Source: Deinococcus sp. Marseille-Q6407 (lineage in GTDB: Bacteria > Deinococcota > Deinococci > Deinococcales > Deinococcaceae). Taken from it: a stretch of DNA of 64,000 nucleotides. The stretch covers positions 580,501 through 644,500 of the forward strand of contig NZ_CAMPFU010000002.1 of NCBI RefSeq assembly GCF_946848805.1, read 5' to 3'. This document shows positions 50,795 through 62,501 of the stretch, one piece after another. How positions within the stretch are numbered: position 1 is the first letter of the stretch; every line of letters begins with the position of its first letter. The notes under the pieces were generated by a model. That model was not told the origin of the DNA. It saw nothing but the letters and a program-made list of their open reading frames with translations, and searched no databases. The position numbers and the translations under genes are program-made.

Positions 50795-51085
50795 ATGGAC
50801 ATGAAACGCCTGATGAAGCAGATGCAGCAAGCCCAGAGTGCGGCCAACCGAATCCAGGAAGACCTGGCGGCCAAGACGGTGGAAGGCACTGCCAGCGGCC
50901 TGGTCAGCGTGACCATGAACGGTCACGGCAAGGTGCAGAGCCTCAAGATCAAGCCCGAAGCGGTGGACGGCGACGACGTGGAAGCGCTGGAAGACCTGAT
51001 TCTGGCGGCCATTCAGGACGCTGCCGGTCAGGTGGATGAACTGCAGCAGGACGCCACCCGTGGCCTGCAGATTCCCGGCTTCTGA
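50795..51085 (+). CDS. YbaB/EbfC family nucleoid-associated protein
   Basis: A 96-residue DNA-binding protein: N-terminal basic helix [14 protein letters not shown], central beta-hairpin [19 protein letters not shown]-terminal helix. It forms dimers that coat DNA. As in many bacteria it is just upstream of recR. TAAACT at 50782-50787 lies 7 nt before the ATG (leaderless). A terminator follows, so recR has its own leaderless promoter. Confidence 0.92.
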   Translation: MDMKRLMKQMQQAQSAANRIQEDLAAKTVEGTASGLVSVTMNGHGKVQSLKIKPEAVDGDDVEALEDLILAAIQDAAGQVDELQQDATRGLQIPGF

Positions 51086-51124
51086 GCTGTACCCGGGCCG
51101 CGCCTGACCGGCAGCCCACCAGCG

Positions 51125-51150
51125 CCCCCGCTCCGGCGGGGTGTTTTTTT
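51125..51150 (+). terminator. Rho-independent terminator after ybaB
   Basis: CCCCG (51126-51130) / CGGGG (51137-51141), loop of six, then T-G-T7. Confidence 0.75.
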
Positions 51151-51235
51151 GCCGCCTCTGGCCCCGCAGCCTTGGCCGCTCCAGCCACCTCCCCCGGCTG
51201 CAATTGCCGCTGGAGTGACCCGGTAAGCTGTCAGG

Positions 51236-51832
51236 GTGAAATATCCTCCCAGTCTGGTCGCCCTGATCCGTGAACTGTCGCGCCTGCCCGGCATCGGGCC
51301 CAAGAGCGCTCAGCGGCTGGCCTTTCATCTTTTCGAGCAGCCCCGCGAGGACATTGAGCGGCTTTCGCAGGCACTGCTGGCCGCCAAGTCCGACCTGCAC
51401 ACCTGCCCGGTGTGTTTTAACATCACCGACGCCGAGCTATGCGATGTATGCAACGATCCCAGCCGTGATCAGGACCTGATCTGTGTGGTGGAAGAGCCCG
51501 GCGACGTGATCGCCCTGGAACGCAGCGGCGAGTACCAGGGGCTGTATCACGTGCTGCACGGGGTGCTGAGCCCCATGAACGGTGTAGGCCCCGAACAGCT
51601 GCACATCCGCGAGCTGCTGCCACGGGCCCGCAGCGGCATGGAAGTGATTCTGGCGACCGGCACCACTGTGGAAGGCGACGCCACCGCCCTGTACCTCCAG
51701 CGCCTGCTGGAACCGCTGGGCGCCGAGGTGAGCCGGATCGCCTACGGCCTGCAGGTCGGCGCGGCCCTGGAATACGCCGATGAAGTGACCCTGGGCCGCG
51801 CCCTGCTGGGCCGGCAGAAGATCGGGGGCTGA
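51236..51832 (+). CDS. recR: Recombination mediator protein RecR
   Basis: A 198-residue RecR of the RecFOR pathway, which loads RecA on gapped DNA, the main recombination route in Deinococcus. HhH motif ELSRLPGIGPKSAQRLAFHL, zinc finger CPVCFNITDAELCDVC, Toprim domain with VVEEPGDVIALERSGEYQG and the C-terminal VSRIAYGLQVGAALEYADE. The start is GTG at 51236, 6 nt after TAAGCT (51224-51229), a leaderless GTG. Confidence 0.95.
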   Translation: MKYPPSLVALIRELSRLPGIGPKSAQRLAFHLFEQPREDIERLSQALLAAKSDLHTCPVCFNITDAELCDVCNDPSRDQDLICVVEEPGDVIALERSGEYQGLYHVLHGVLSPMNGVGPEQLHIRELLPRARSGMEVILATGTTVEGDATALYLQRLLEPLGAEVSRIAYGLQVGAALEYADEVTLGRALLGRQKIGG

Positions 51833-51943
51833 CCCCCCCGGCCCGGCACGGTGCGCTGTGGTCCGGCCCTAAGCCAGGCTGGGTTGAGCTGGCAGGCACA
51901 TGAGCTGGCATAGCCCTGACAAGTGGCCGCTAGCGTCGGTGAC

Positions 51944-52465
51944 ATGTTGAGTCCTCAGGATCTGCTGGTAGCCCTCAAACTGCTGCAGGCGGAGGCACCG
52001 ACCCATTCTTACGCCCTGCTGGGCAGATCACTGGGGCTCAGTCAAACTCAGGTGCATGAAGCCTGCGAGCGCCTCACCGTGTCACGGCTGCTGCGGCCCG
52101 GCACCTTTACACCTATCCGGGCCTCACTGGTCAGCGTGCTGGTCAAGGGCGTGCCGTATTTTCTGCCGGCCCCGCAGGAGGGTGAAGAGCTGGTGCGCAG
52201 GGTCAGCACCGGCTGCGCGGTGGCACCACTGCCAGGGACGGCGGCGCAGCCGGTGGTCTGGCCGCACGAGCAGGGCGCGAATGAGGGCTACGCGCTGCAA
52301 CCGCTGTGCCCCGAAGCGGTGGGCGCGGCGCAGCGTGACCCGGGGCTCTACCAGCTGCTGGCCCTGACCGATCTGGTGCGCAGCCACCGCTCGGGCCTGC
52401 GCGAACGCAGCCTGGCAGCTCAGCGCCTGGAGCACTTGATTCTGGAGCCGGTCGCGGCTGTCTGA
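51944..52465 (+). CDS. Winged-helix DNA-binding protein, function unknown
   Basis: A 173-residue protein with an N-terminal winged helix (about 1-60: QDLLVALKLLQ, YALLGRSLGLSQTQVHEACERL) and a C-terminal region without known fold (GVPYFLPAP; LQPLCPEAVGAAQRDPGLYQLLALTDLVRS). It looks like a transcription regulator. TAGCGT (51931-51936) is 7 nt before this ATG; a start seven codons upstream would lie inside the promoter. The gene precedes the AlbA_2/HATPase-type regulator by 60 bp, each with its own leaderless promoter. Confidence 0.7.
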   Translation: MLSPQDLLVALKLLQAEAPTHSYALLGRSLGLSQTQVHEACERLTVSRLLRPGTFTPIRASLVSVLVKGVPYFLPAPQEGEELVRRVSTGCAVAPLPGTAAQPVVWPHEQGANEGYALQPLCPEAVGAAQRDPGLYQLLALTDLVRSHRSGLRERSLAAQRLEHLILEPVAAV

Positions 52466-52525
52466 GCGGCCAAGTGGCTCTGCCGTTCAGACGGCTCCGC
52501 ACTCTGAGCGGCTACACTGGGCCGA

Positions 52526-54529
52526 GTGACGGACGCCGCTTCTTCCCCCCCTGCTTCTTCTCCGCCTGCCTCATCTCCTTCGCCGCTGGGCGCCGTGCCC
52601 CCGCAGGGGCCCGACTGCATTCACCTGGCCGCCTCGGTGCTGCCCGGTGAATTGGCACGCTACGCCGTAGGGCTGGCAAACGCGCGGGGCGGCACCATTC
52701 TGGTGGGCGCGGAAGACAGCGGCGAGGGCGTGCAGGACCTGCACCCGCTGATGCTGACCCACGCCATTTTCGAGCTGTCGGGCGGGCGGCTGAGCGTGAA
52801 CGTGCAGAGCCATCGCCAGCCGGGCGGCCGCGAGGTACTCTCCGTCTTCGTGCCGCGCGCGCCCTATGTGCTGTCGGACCCGGAGGGCGCGGTGGTGGCC
52901 TGGGACGGCCAGCATCTGGTGCCGGTCTCGCAGACCGAGGCCGAGCCGGCAGCCGACGTAGACTACACCGCCAGCGTGCCCCCCGACGCCTCGCTGGCCG
53001 ACCTGGACCCGGCCGAGGTGGGCCGGCTACGCCTGTTCGCTGGGCGCAGCGGGGGCCAGCGCTCGGCGCCCATTGCAGGCCTGCCAGACATCGATTTTCT
53101 GCGTGAGCTGGGACTGCTGGTGCCCAGTGGCGGCGCGCTGCGGCCCAACCTGGCCGCCATCCTGCTGGCCGGCACCCCCGCCGCCATCCGGGCGCACGTG
53201 CCGCAGGCGGAGGTCTGCTTTTATCACCACCAGACGCTGGACGTGGAATTCCACTTCCGCGAGGACCTGCTGCGGCCCATTCCCGCCACACTGGGCCGGC
53301 TGGCCGAGCTGATTCAGGCCCGCAACCGCTTCACACCGGTGCAGGTAGGCCTGTTCCGGATCGAGGTCTGGGAACAGGACGAAGCCGTGTACCGCGAGGC
53401 GCTGCTCAACGCACTGACCCACCGCGATTACCAGTCACGTGACGCGGTGCATGTGCACCTGTACCCCAACCGGCTGGATATTCTCAACCCCGGCGGGCTG
53501 CCGGGCGGCATCACTCCCGGCAACATCCTGCGGCACCAGCCCAAACGGCGCAACCCGCTGCTGGCCGATGTGCTGGCCCGGCTGGGCCTGATCGAGCAGG
53601 CCGGGGTGGGCGTGGACAAGATGTTCGGGCTGATGCTGCGCCATGGCAAGGAACCGCCCGAGTTCACCACCTACCCCGACGCCGTGGAACTGAGCCTGCA
53701 CTCGATGGGTTTCGACGCCGAGTTCGTGCGCTTCGTGGCCCGCAAGCAAGAAGAACTGCAGACACTCTCGCTGGACATGCTGATCGTGCTGAGCGTGCTG
53801 GCCCGCGAGGGCGAGGCCACCCGCGCTGCGCTGGCCCGCGCCCTGCAACTGGCCGAGGACCGCACGCCCCGGCTGCTGCGCCAGATGGAAGACACCCGGC
53901 TGATCGAGCGGGCCGGCGTGGGCCGGGGCATCGCCTACCTGCTGGGCCCTGAAGCCCGCGAGGCGCTGCAACAGGCCAGCCTGCGGCAAGCTGGCTCTAC
54001 TCCGGACAGCGCAGTTCCGGCTCCCACGCCCAGCCAGACCCCGGCCGCCCGGGCACCTGTACCCACAGCACCCCTGCTGCGCCCGGCCCCGCCCGCGCCC
54101 AACCTACCTGCCCCCAACTTGTGGGCCGGCGGCTGGGGCAAGGCCATTCCAGCCGCCGCACTGCAACGCCAGGGACAGGAGCAAAGGCAGGAACAGAGCC
54201 AGCCTGCACAAGCAGTGGCTCCCGCCAAAACACCAGCGGGAGAACCGGAGCCTACGCCCATGCCTCCAGCTCAGGCGGCCGTCCCGTCTGCCCTGACGGC
54301 AGCGCCTCTGGAGCACCCCCACGGCCCCAGCCGCGCCGAAATCCGGGCCATTGCGCTGGCGCTGGCCCGCGAGCGCGGCCGCGTCTGCAACGCCGACCTG
54401 CGCCAGGCCTGCGGCCTGACCAGCGCCCAGGCCTGGCGGGTGCTGCGCGGCCTGACCGATAGCGGGCACCTGGAACGCACCGGCCAGGGCCGCCGCGCCG
54501 CCTACCAGCTGCCGGGCGGCGGCAGCTAA
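52526..54529 (+). CDS. AlbA_2/HATPase-type putative transcriptional regulator with C-terminal winged helices
   Basis: A 667-residue protein. Regions: AlbA_2 (Schlafen-like) N-terminal domain ([23 protein letters not shown], about 40-150); RecG-like/HATPase_c_4 region ([38 protein letters not shown]); a winged helix at about 415-480; a 110-residue Pro/Ala/Gln-rich linker; a second winged helix at the end ([22 protein letters not shown]). Annotated relatives are ATP-dependent regulators of unknown role. GTG start at 52526 is supported by TACACT (52513-52518), 7 nt upstream. Also possible: an RNA-directed defence protein, because of the Schlafen fold. Confidence 0.8.
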   Translation: MTDAASSPPASSPPASSPSPLGAVPPQGPDCIHLAASVLPGELARYAVGLANARGGTILVGAEDSGEGVQDLHPLMLTHAIFELSGGRLSVNVQSHRQPGGREVLSVFVPRAPYVLSDPEGAVVAWDGQHLVPVSQTEAEPAADVDYTASVPPDASLADLDPAEVGRLRLFAGRSGGQRSAPIAGLPDIDFLRELGLLVPSGGALRPNLAAILLAGTPAAIRAHVPQAEVCFYHHQTLDVEFHFREDLLRPIPATLGRLAELIQARNRFTPVQVGLFRIEVWEQDEAVYREALLNALTHRDYQSRDAVHVHLYPNRLDILNPGGLPGGITPGNILRHQPKRRNPLLADVLARLGLIEQAGVGVDKMFGLMLRHGKEPPEFTTYPDAVELSLHSMGFDAEFVRFVARKQEELQTLSLDMLIVLSVLAREGEATRAALARALQLAEDRTPRLLRQMEDTRLIERAGVGRGIAYLLGPEAREALQQASLRQAGSTPDSAVPAPTPSQTPAARAPVPTAPLLRPAPPAPNLPAPNLWAGGWGKAIPAAALQRQGQEQRQEQSQPAQAVAPAKTPAGEPEPTPMPPAQAAVPSALTAAPLEHPHGPSRAEIRAIALALARERGRVCNADLRQACGLTSAQAWRVLRGLTDSGHLERTGQGRRAAYQLPGGGS

Positions 54530-54621
54530 GCCAAGCCGCTGGGTCAAGTCAGGGCTCCTCTGTCCGCCCTTGTGCCGGGGTCAGCAGGCCAGAGGCGGGG
54601 GCGGGATGTTAAGCTATCGCC

Positions 54622-55170
54622 ATGAGTCATCAGCCGGGGCAAGGTCCCGTTCAAATCTCCGCCGAGGAAATTCAGGCCCGCATTCAGGAACTGGCCCGCA
54701 AGATCGAAGCCGATCACGCGGGCCGCGTTCCCCACTTGATCTGCGTGCTCAACGGCGCGTTTCCCTTCTTCGCCGACCTGGTGCGCGCCATTCAGATGCC
54801 GGTCACGGTGGATTTCCTGCAGGCCAGCTCGTACGGCAACGCCCAGCAGTCCACCGGCGAGGTCAAGCTGGTCAAGGACCTGCAGTTTCCGATCAAGGAC
54901 CGCGACGTGATTGTGGTGGAAGACATCGTGGACACCGGGCTGACCCTCAAGTACCTGATGGGGTACCTCGAAGGCCGGCACCCCACCTCGCTGAAGATCG
55001 CCTCGCTGCTGTCCAAGCCCTCGCGCCGCAAAGCCGAAATCACCATCGACTATCTGGGCTTTACCATTCCCAACGCCTACGTGTACGGCTTCGGGCTGGA
55101 CCGCGCGCAGCTGGACCGCAACCTGCCCTTCGTGACCTCCGAAGAGCCCAGCGGCGACTCGGAAGACTGA
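54622..55170 (+). CDS. hpt: Hypoxanthine phosphoribosyltransferase
   Basis: A 182-residue type I phosphoribosyltransferase for purine salvage. PRPP loop VIVVEDIVDTGLTLKYL, early LICVLNGAFPFFADL and flexible-loop SSYGN are as in HPRT; late YVYGFGLD is the purine-binding end. TAAGCT (54610-54615) lies 6 nt before the ATG (leaderless). Length is normal. Confidence 0.94.
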   Translation: MSHQPGQGPVQISAEEIQARIQELARKIEADHAGRVPHLICVLNGAFPFFADLVRAIQMPVTVDFLQASSYGNAQQSTGEVKLVKDLQFPIKDRDVIVVEDIVDTGLTLKYLMGYLEGRHPTSLKIASLLSKPSRRKAEITIDYLGFTIPNAYVYGFGLDRAQLDRNLPFVTSEEPSGDSED

Positions 55171-55198
55171 GTCTTCCCACTAACGCAAGTAGCCGGCC

Positions 55199-55232
55199 CG
55201 GCCCGCAGATGACGGTGCTGGGCCTGTTCTTT
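55199..55232 (+). terminator. Possible terminator after hpt
   Basis: GGCCC/GGGCC stem around 55199-55225 followed by TGTTCTTTT. Moderate stem, imperfect T-run. Confidence 0.4.
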
Positions 55233-55278
55233 TGCTGGCCGTCCTCTCTCTAGAGAACCGACCACCAGAAAGCAGGGC

Positions 55279-56007
55279 TCAGGTGATCAGCCCGGCCGGG
55301 CCGCTGCCGTCGCGGGTGTCCAGCGGGTGTTCCAGATGGGCGTCGTCGTTAAAGCCCAGCAGGGTGCCGCTGTGTTCGCCCAGGATCACCCGGGTGATCG
55401 AGGCGTTGCCCACCGAGAGCCGGGACCAGACCTGACGGCCAGCCTCCTCGCCCAGGGCCAGTCCCACCGCCACCCGCACCAGACCGCCGTGGGTCACCAC
55501 CAGAACGCGCTGCCCGGTGTGGCGTTCCCGCAGTTCAGCGAAGGTCTCACGGCTGCGCACGAACAGGTCGCGCATGCTCTCGCCGCCAGGGCGGCAGGCG
55601 GCCCAGGGGTCGCGCTGCAATTCTTCCAGGTACTCGGGAAACTGGCTGGTGATCTCCGCCGAGGTCAGGCCAGCCAGTCTGCCCACCTGGATTTCGCGCA
55701 GGCCGGGTTCCAACTGCACCGGCGGCTTTCCAGCCAGCTGCTCCGCGACTCCCTCAGCGGTGAGGCGAGCCCGGGCCAGGTCGCTGGAATACACTGCCGC
55801 GAACTCCTGATCGCTGAGGCGCTGGGCCAGGGCCTGCACCTGCAGCTCGCCCAGTGAGCTGAGCGGCACGTCGGTCTGGCCCTGGTAGCGGCCCGAAGCG
55901 TTCCAGCTGCTTTCACCGTGCCGCACCACCCAGAACTCGGCAGACCCGGCGCCGTCGGGCAGCTGGAAGCCGAACGGCGCGCGGCGTGGCCGGCCCGGCT
56001 TAGCCAA
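55279..56007 (-). CDS. Histidine phosphatase family protein
   Basis: A 242-residue phosphoglycerate mutase-like phosphatase. Catalytic motif VVRHGESSWNASGRYQGQTD (phospho-His in RHGE), then YSSDLARARLTAEG and VVTHGGLVRVAVG with the second His. Substrate not determinable (cobalamin intermediate, phosphosugar or nucleotide). Start TTG at 56007 overlaps the end of purM by eight bases (TTGGCTAA), so it is translationally coupled to purM. Confidence 0.86.
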   Translation of the reverse strand: MAKPGRPRRAPFGFQLPDGAGSAEFWVVRHGESSWNASGRYQGQTDVPLSSLGELQVQALAQRLSDQEFAAVYSSDLARARLTAEGVAEQLAGKPPVQLEPGLREIQVGRLAGLTSAEITSQFPEYLEELQRDPWAACRPGGESMRDLFVRSRETFAELRERHTGQRVLVVTHGGLVRVAVGLALGEEAGRQVWSRLSVGNASITRVILGEHSGTLLGFNDDAHLEHPLDTRDGSGPAGLIT

Positions 56008-57043
56008 GGGTCACGCCCTGCCCTTCCACCATCCGGCCCAGCGCCCAGGGCTGCTCGCCGGCGCCGCGCAGCGCCGAGAGGGCCTGTTCCTGCTGCGCCG
56101 CCGGCACGATAAACAGAAAGCCCACGCCCATATTGAGCGCCCGGAAAGCCTCCTGCCGCTCCACCCCGGCCCGCTGCACGATCAGCTCAAAGACCGGCGG
56201 CACCGTCCAGCTGCCCAGGTCCACCTGCATGCCGGTGCCCTCTGGGAACACCCGGGGTGGGTTGTCCACCAGGCCGCCGCCGGTGATGTGGCCCATGCCG
56301 CGAATGTCCACGCCGGCCGCCTGCAGCACATCGAACGCGCCCAGATAGGCCCGGTGCGGCACGGTGAGCAGGTCGTTCAGGGTCTGCCCGCCCAGGTCGG
56401 CGCGGGCCTCGGACCAGTCGAGGTCGTCCAGTGCCATGCGGGCCAGCGAGTAACCGTTGGTGTGCAGCCCGGCGCTAGGCAGGGCAATCACGCTGTCACC
56501 GGGTTCGATGCGCCGACCGTCAATCAGGCGGGGCCGGTCCACCGCGCCCACGATGGTGCCCACGATATCCAGTTCGCCTTCCACGTACACGCCGGGCATC
56601 TCGGCCGTTTCGCCGCCCAGCAGGGCCACGCCCAGCGCCTCGCAGGCGGTTGCCGCGCCGGTCACGACCTCGGCCACCCGCTCGGGAGAAAGTTTGCCCA
56701 TCGCCACATAATCCAGAAACACCAGCGGCCGGGCGCCCTGCACCAGAATGTCGTTCACGCAATGGTTGACGATGTCCTGCCCCAGCCCGCCGAAGCGCCC
56801 GGTGCGCACCGCCACCTTGGTCTTGGTGCCCACGCCGTCGGTCGAGGCCACCAGCACCGGGTCCTCCATGTCTTTCAGCCCACGCAGGCTGAACAGGCCC
56901 CCGAAACCGCCGATTCCGCCCAGCACGGCGGGCGTGTGGGTGCGGGCCACCGCGTCCTTCATCAGTTCTACAGCGCGGTGGCCGGCATCAATATCCACAC
57001 CGGCACGGGCATAAGCGCTGGATTGCTCTTTTCTGGCGTCCAT
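56000..57043 (-). CDS. purM: Phosphoribosylformylglycinamidine cyclo-ligase (AIR synthetase)
   Basis: A 347-residue PurM, step five of purine synthesis (FGAM plus ATP to AIR). N-terminal SAYARAGVDIDAG, GGFGGLFSL, LVASTDGVGTK and the central CVNDILVQGARPLVFLDY and GGETAEMPG motifs are diagnostic. TATGCT (complement of 57052-57057) is 8 nt before the ATG, a leaderless start. It forms a two-gene unit with the downstream histidine phosphatase. Confidence 0.95.
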   Translation of the reverse strand: MDARKEQSSAYARAGVDIDAGHRAVELMKDAVARTHTPAVLGGIGGFGGLFSLRGLKDMEDPVLVASTDGVGTKTKVAVRTGRFGGLGQDIVNHCVNDILVQGARPLVFLDYVAMGKLSPERVAEVVTGAATACEALGVALLGGETAEMPGVYVEGELDIVGTIVGAVDRPRLIDGRRIEPGDSVIALPSAGLHTNGYSLARMALDDLDWSEARADLGGQTLNDLLTVPHRAYLGAFDVLQAAGVDIRGMGHITGGGLVDNPPRVFPEGTGMQVDLGSWTVPPVFELIVQRAGVERQEAFRALNMGVGFLFIVPAAQQEQALSALRGAGEQPWALGRMVEGQGVTLG

Positions 57044-57410
57044 TGCGTTACAGCATAAAGGATGAATAAAGCCGGAAGTGGCCGCTCAGGACTGCCGCAG
57101 GCGCAACCGCTGCGCAGACACTGGCTGGCCGCCGCGCCTCACCTGCTCCAGCCTGCCCTGCTGCCACTGAAAATCCAGCTTGTCTGGCACCCGTGCTGAG
57201 GCTGGATGGTCCCGCGCGACACGGTGATAGCATCGTCCGCGTGCCGCTCAACCCGGTAAAGTTGACGTGGCCTGTCAGCCGCCCAGTCCAGTGCCGTTAC
57301 GGACCAGCTTTGACAGGTCGGCAGTGTCCTGAGCACGGAACGGACCGGACTGCCCGGGCGAAAGGTGTTGAAAGCATGGGCCAAATAGGCGGCCAGACTT
57401 GCCAGGCCCT
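57044..57410. other. 367-bp region without a convincing gene
   Basis: It holds the purM promoter. On the minus strand a 34-codon frame (GTG at 57190 to TGA at 57086, containing DKLDFQWQQGRLEQV) has coding-like composition but no promoter or SD. Another minus-strand frame overlapping it reads RQLYRVERHADDAITV before losing sense. This may be the remnant of a small frameshifted gene; I cannot decide. Confidence 0.35.
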
Positions 57411-58250
57411 TCAGGGCAAAGCGTCGTAGTGAATTTCCGCGCGGCCCACCACGTAGCCCTGCGCCTGCAAGCCGGCCACTTCTCCCTCGGGAGCGTAGAG
57501 ATGCAACACCGAGGCTTCGTCGTGGTCGATCAAGGCCGTTTCGGCCAGCGCGATGACCTCGGCACGGCAGAGCTGGTCCGAGTGCGCCGCACACAGCCGG
57601 TAAAGGTGTCGGTTCTCGTGCCGGCCGCTGCTGCCGATGCCGAAGACCGTGTGCCCCGGCTGCACATACCACAGCGTCGGCGTGAACTCGCTGCCCACCG
57701 CCACCTCTTTGACGGTGTCCCAGCCAAAATCCAGCGGTCCTGCCAGCTGTTCGTAGGTGGCCCGGAACACGGCTTCGGTGCTGTCGTCCCAGGAGGTGAG
57801 GCGGCCAAGCTCGGCGTGGCGCGGCTGCCCGAACAGGTTCTTGGACAGACCGTAAGACGTGCGTCGCGTGAACCCGGCGTCTTCCAGCGCAGTTACCAGG
57901 TCGGGCCTGATCCACTGCGGATGAGCTTCCAGATACACTCGCAGCGGGCCGGGGCGCTGCGCCCGCAGAGCCTGGAGCAGCGACTGCCACTGACCGGCAA
58001 CCTGGGGGCCGGCGGCCCGGGCATAAAAGCCCTGAACATACTTCCCCTCCGACACGCCCAGCCCGGCCACAATGTCCCTGCCTTCACGCAGCACCAGAAA
58101 TTCCCCCGCCAGTTCAGCCTGCTCGGCTGCGCTGAAGTGGCTCAGAATGGCAGCGGCCCGCTTCTGGGGCTGCGCCAGCCCGTAAAAGCCCTGCTGAGCC
58201 ACGAAATAACCGCAGAGTTCGTGAGGGTGCAGCGAGGTCAGCTGAGTCAT
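57411..58250 (-). CDS. Uncharacterised protein, possibly GNAT-related
   Basis: A 279-residue soluble protein. No strong motif seen; the middle (GEFLVLREGRDIVAGLGVSEG, ALEDAGFTRRTSYGLSKNL) and the late VLHLYAPEGEVAGLQAQGYVVG resemble parts of acetyltransferase-like folds, a weak impression only. Start at 58250 is supported by TAAGCT (complement of 58258-58263), 7 nt upstream. Confidence 0.65.
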   Translation of the reverse strand: MTQLTSLHPHELCGYFVAQQGFYGLAQPQKRAAAILSHFSAAEQAELAGEFLVLREGRDIVAGLGVSEGKYVQGFYARAAGPQVAGQWQSLLQALRAQRPGPLRVYLEAHPQWIRPDLVTALEDAGFTRRTSYGLSKNLFGQPRHAELGRLTSWDDSTEAVFRATYEQLAGPLDFGWDTVKEVAVGSEFTPTLWYVQPGHTVFGIGSSGRHENRHLYRLCAAHSDQLCRAEVIALAETALIDHDEASVLHLYAPEGEVAGLQAQGYVVGRAEIHYDALP

Positions 58251-58327
58251 ACCGGCCAGCTTAGACTGGCCTGGCCGGTGTCCTCATCGGCCAAATGGCG
58301 TAGTGGAAGCCGGTCCCCACCGGCCGC

Positions 58328-59068
58328 TTACAGCCGGGCCGGCACGAACACACCCCGGTCCGCGTTCCACCGCAGGCGGTAGATGGGCAGCCGCGACTCG
58401 TCATTCGTCACGAAGACTTTGAGGTCGCTGACCCGGGAGTCGGTAAGCCGATCAGGCAGTTCCACATCCAGCCACACCTCGCCCTGTGCCCCCGCAGCGC
58501 GCCGGAAAGCCTGTACCCGCGCCGAGGCGTCTGCCAGAACCGCCGGCGGCAGGCCGGGCTTGACGGCACTCCAGGGCTGGAGCCGGTACGGCACGCCGAT
58601 CCGCGAAAACTTCTCGTCCACTACCCGGCCATTCACGTAACGGTGAACATAGAGGTCGCTGGACCCACAGGGCCAGTCGCCGCAGCCGGGAGGAGCGGCG
58701 GAGTAGTTCCAGTCCAGCAGCAGCAGCCCACGCCCGTCACGGCTCCACCAGACGTCCAAGCGCGCCTGATAACTGTCGCCCGCCCAGGCGCCGGACGCTG
58801 CCCGGTCGTCCAGGCTGGCCGAAGGCAGGTCACGCCGCAGCACACAGTAGACATTGCCGTAGCAGCCCGGCGTCTCCGGCTGCGCGGCCAGCTCCACCAG
58901 CCGCTTCAGAGAAGGCTGCGCCTGTGGCCGTGAGGCCGGAGCGGCCAGCGCAGCGCGTGCCTGCGGCGACTGCGCCAGAACAGGTCCGCCCAGCCCGGCG
59001 CCGGCCAAGGCTGCCAGGACCAGTTTGACCCATACTTGTTTGGCTTCTGTCTGCTTGGAGGGAAACAT
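58328..59068 (-). CDS. Exported protein of unknown function
   Basis: A 246-residue protein with a signal peptide: basic N-terminus, hydrophobic VKLVLAALAGAGLGGPVLAQ, probable cleavage after VLA. Mature part has two Cys close together (GCYGNVYC) and two more (GCGDWPCGSSD), so disulfides are likely. No family recognised. TATGCT (complement of 59074-59079) is 5 nt before the ATG; the -35 position falls exactly at the left end of the IS element, so its expression may be changed by the insertion. Confidence 0.7.
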   Translation of the reverse strand: MFPSKQTEAKQVWVKLVLAALAGAGLGGPVLAQSPQARAALAAPASRPQAQPSLKRLVELAAQPETPGCYGNVYCVLRRDLPSASLDDRAASGAWAGDSYQARLDVWWSRDGRGLLLLDWNYSAAPPGCGDWPCGSSDLYVHRYVNGRVVDEKFSRIGVPYRLQPWSAVKPGLPPAVLADASARVQAFRRAAGAQGEVWLDVELPDRLTDSRVSDLKVFVTNDESRLPIYRLRWNADRGVFVPARL

Positions 59069-59097
59069 GATCCAGCATACGCCAGGGCAGTGAGGGT

Positions 59098-60256
59098 ATC
59101 ACTCAGAACTTGCACCTGAATAGGCGGACAAAAAGCGCTCCCAGAGCTGAAATTCTGGAAGTGTGTACAAACAGGTTTCAGGGGAGCGCACCCATATTCT
59201 CTCACAGCGGATTCTGGACATTCCAGAGACGCTGTACCAACGGCGAAGCCTCCAGGCTTCGCTGCACCTCTTCCACAGTCCAGGTCAGAAGACCAAGTTC
59301 AGCCAGGCTGAGGGAGTCAGCCCCAGTGCACTGAGTCGCTTCTTCAACGTCTATGACTGGGATTCAGACCGCTGCCGGGAAGAGATGCAGGACTTCCAGT
59401 GGCGCATCCTGCTGGATACAGCTCGTCACAAACGCAGACCTCGTCTGCGGCTCAGCGTGGATCTGACCACGGTGGAAAAGGTGGGAATTCAGCTGCCCTA
59501 CGTCAGCGTCTACAACGGCAGGCACGGCATCCATCTGGTGGTCCTGTTCGCCGAATATGGGGAACTGAAGTTCCCCATTTCTTACCGGGTCTACCAGGGC
59601 AAGTACACCAGCACTCCCGTCACGTTAGCCCTTGACCTGCTGGAAGAGGTGCCAGACTTCGTCGGGAAACGCTTTCAGGTCTGCGTACTGGCAGACAGTG
59701 GATTCGAATCCGCTGTCTTTCTGGACGGTGTGCAGCGTCTCGGTTTCGAGTTCGTGGTGGGTGTGAGGAGTAACCGGCGCACGGATCATCCTGGACAGGT
59801 GACGGTTGCGGACTGTCCGCATGGGGGGTACGTCAACCTCGCCAACTGGCCTCTGGAAACGCTGTCTCTGGGGAGGATGGACCGTGGGGACCGCGAATTC
59901 TTCGCGGTGTCGTCTGAGCTGTTAGAGGGGGATGACATCCTGGCCGAAGGAAAACGGCGCTGGGCACTGGAGTCGTTTTTCAAAGAAGGGAAGCATCAGT
60001 TTGGGTTGGCGCAGTTCGCGCTGCGAACTGCCAGGGGTCTGGACCGCTGGATTTTGATGGTCTTCCTGGCCTTCACCCTGACGACGCTGCACCGCTCAGA
60101 GGCCCTGACCTTGAAGGAAGCTGCACGCTTGGCTCTCTACGCCTTGTTCCCCGAAGTCAGGCTCAACCACCTGCTGGGCCAGCTTCGGAAAGAGCAAGAA
60201 TTCCTGCGCCAGCACGGCTATTCGCTCAGCTATGCAAGGTGCAAGTTATGAGTATC
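59098..60256 (+). mobile_element. Apparently intact DDE insertion sequence (1153 bp plus 3-bp target duplication)
   Basis: Terminal inverted repeats ACTCAGAACTTGCACCT (59101-59117) and, inverted at 60237-60253, ACTCATAACTTGCACCT match at 16 of 17 positions. ATC flanks both ends (59098-59100 and 60254-60256). One full-length transposase gene fills the element and its stop codon lies within the right repeat. Confidence 0.85.
59163..60251 (+). CDS. IS4-like DDE transposase
   Basis: A 362-residue transposase with a plausible DDE triad: Asp100 in [12 protein letters not shown], Asp178 in [10 protein letters not shown], Glu270 in [17 protein letters not shown], which has the spacing and the helix seen in IS4-type RNase H-fold transposases. 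The frame starts with GTG at 59163 and ends at TGA 60249-60251 inside the right terminal repeat, so the gene appears complete. Exact IS family not certain; a 3-bp target duplication is unusual for IS4 itself. Confidence 0.82.
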   Translation: MYKQVSGERTHILSQRILDIPETLYQRRSLQASLHLFHSPGQKTKFSQAEGVSPSALSRFFNVYDWDSDRCREEMQDFQWRILLDTARHKRRPRLRLSVDLTTVEKVGIQLPYVSVYNGRHGIHLVVLFAEYGELKFPISYRVYQGKYTSTPVTLALDLLEEVPDFVGKRFQVCVLADSGFESAVFLDGVQRLGFEFVVGVRSNRRTDHPGQVTVADCPHGGYVNLANWPLETLSLGRMDRGDREFFAVSSELLEGDDILAEGKRRWALESFFKEGKHQFGLAQFALRTARGLDRWILMVFLAFTLTTLHRSEALTLKEAARLALYALFPEVRLNHLLGQLRKEQEFLRQHGYSLSYARCKL

Positions 60257-60341
60257 AGCTTGCGTCCGGCAACTCCGGTGCCGTATCACTCCATTTCTTT
60301 TGCTCCATTTCCCCGGCTGCGTCTCCCCTATGCTGGCCGGC

Positions 60342-62396
<2,055 letters not shown>

Positions 62397-62411
62397 AACC
62401 TGAGACAGGGC

Positions 62412-62450
62412 AAAAAAGGCCGCCGCTGGAAGAACACTTCTCCCGGCGGC
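62412..62450 (-). terminator. Terminator after cysS
   Basis: GCCGCCG (62419-62425) / CGGCGGC (62444-62450) stem. On the minus strand it runs into TTTTTT (plus A-run 62412-62417). Confidence 0.75.
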
Positions 62451-62501
62451 GGCTTGTTCGGCTCTCTACACAGGCGGAGAGGAAACCTGTCTAGCCGGGC
62501 T

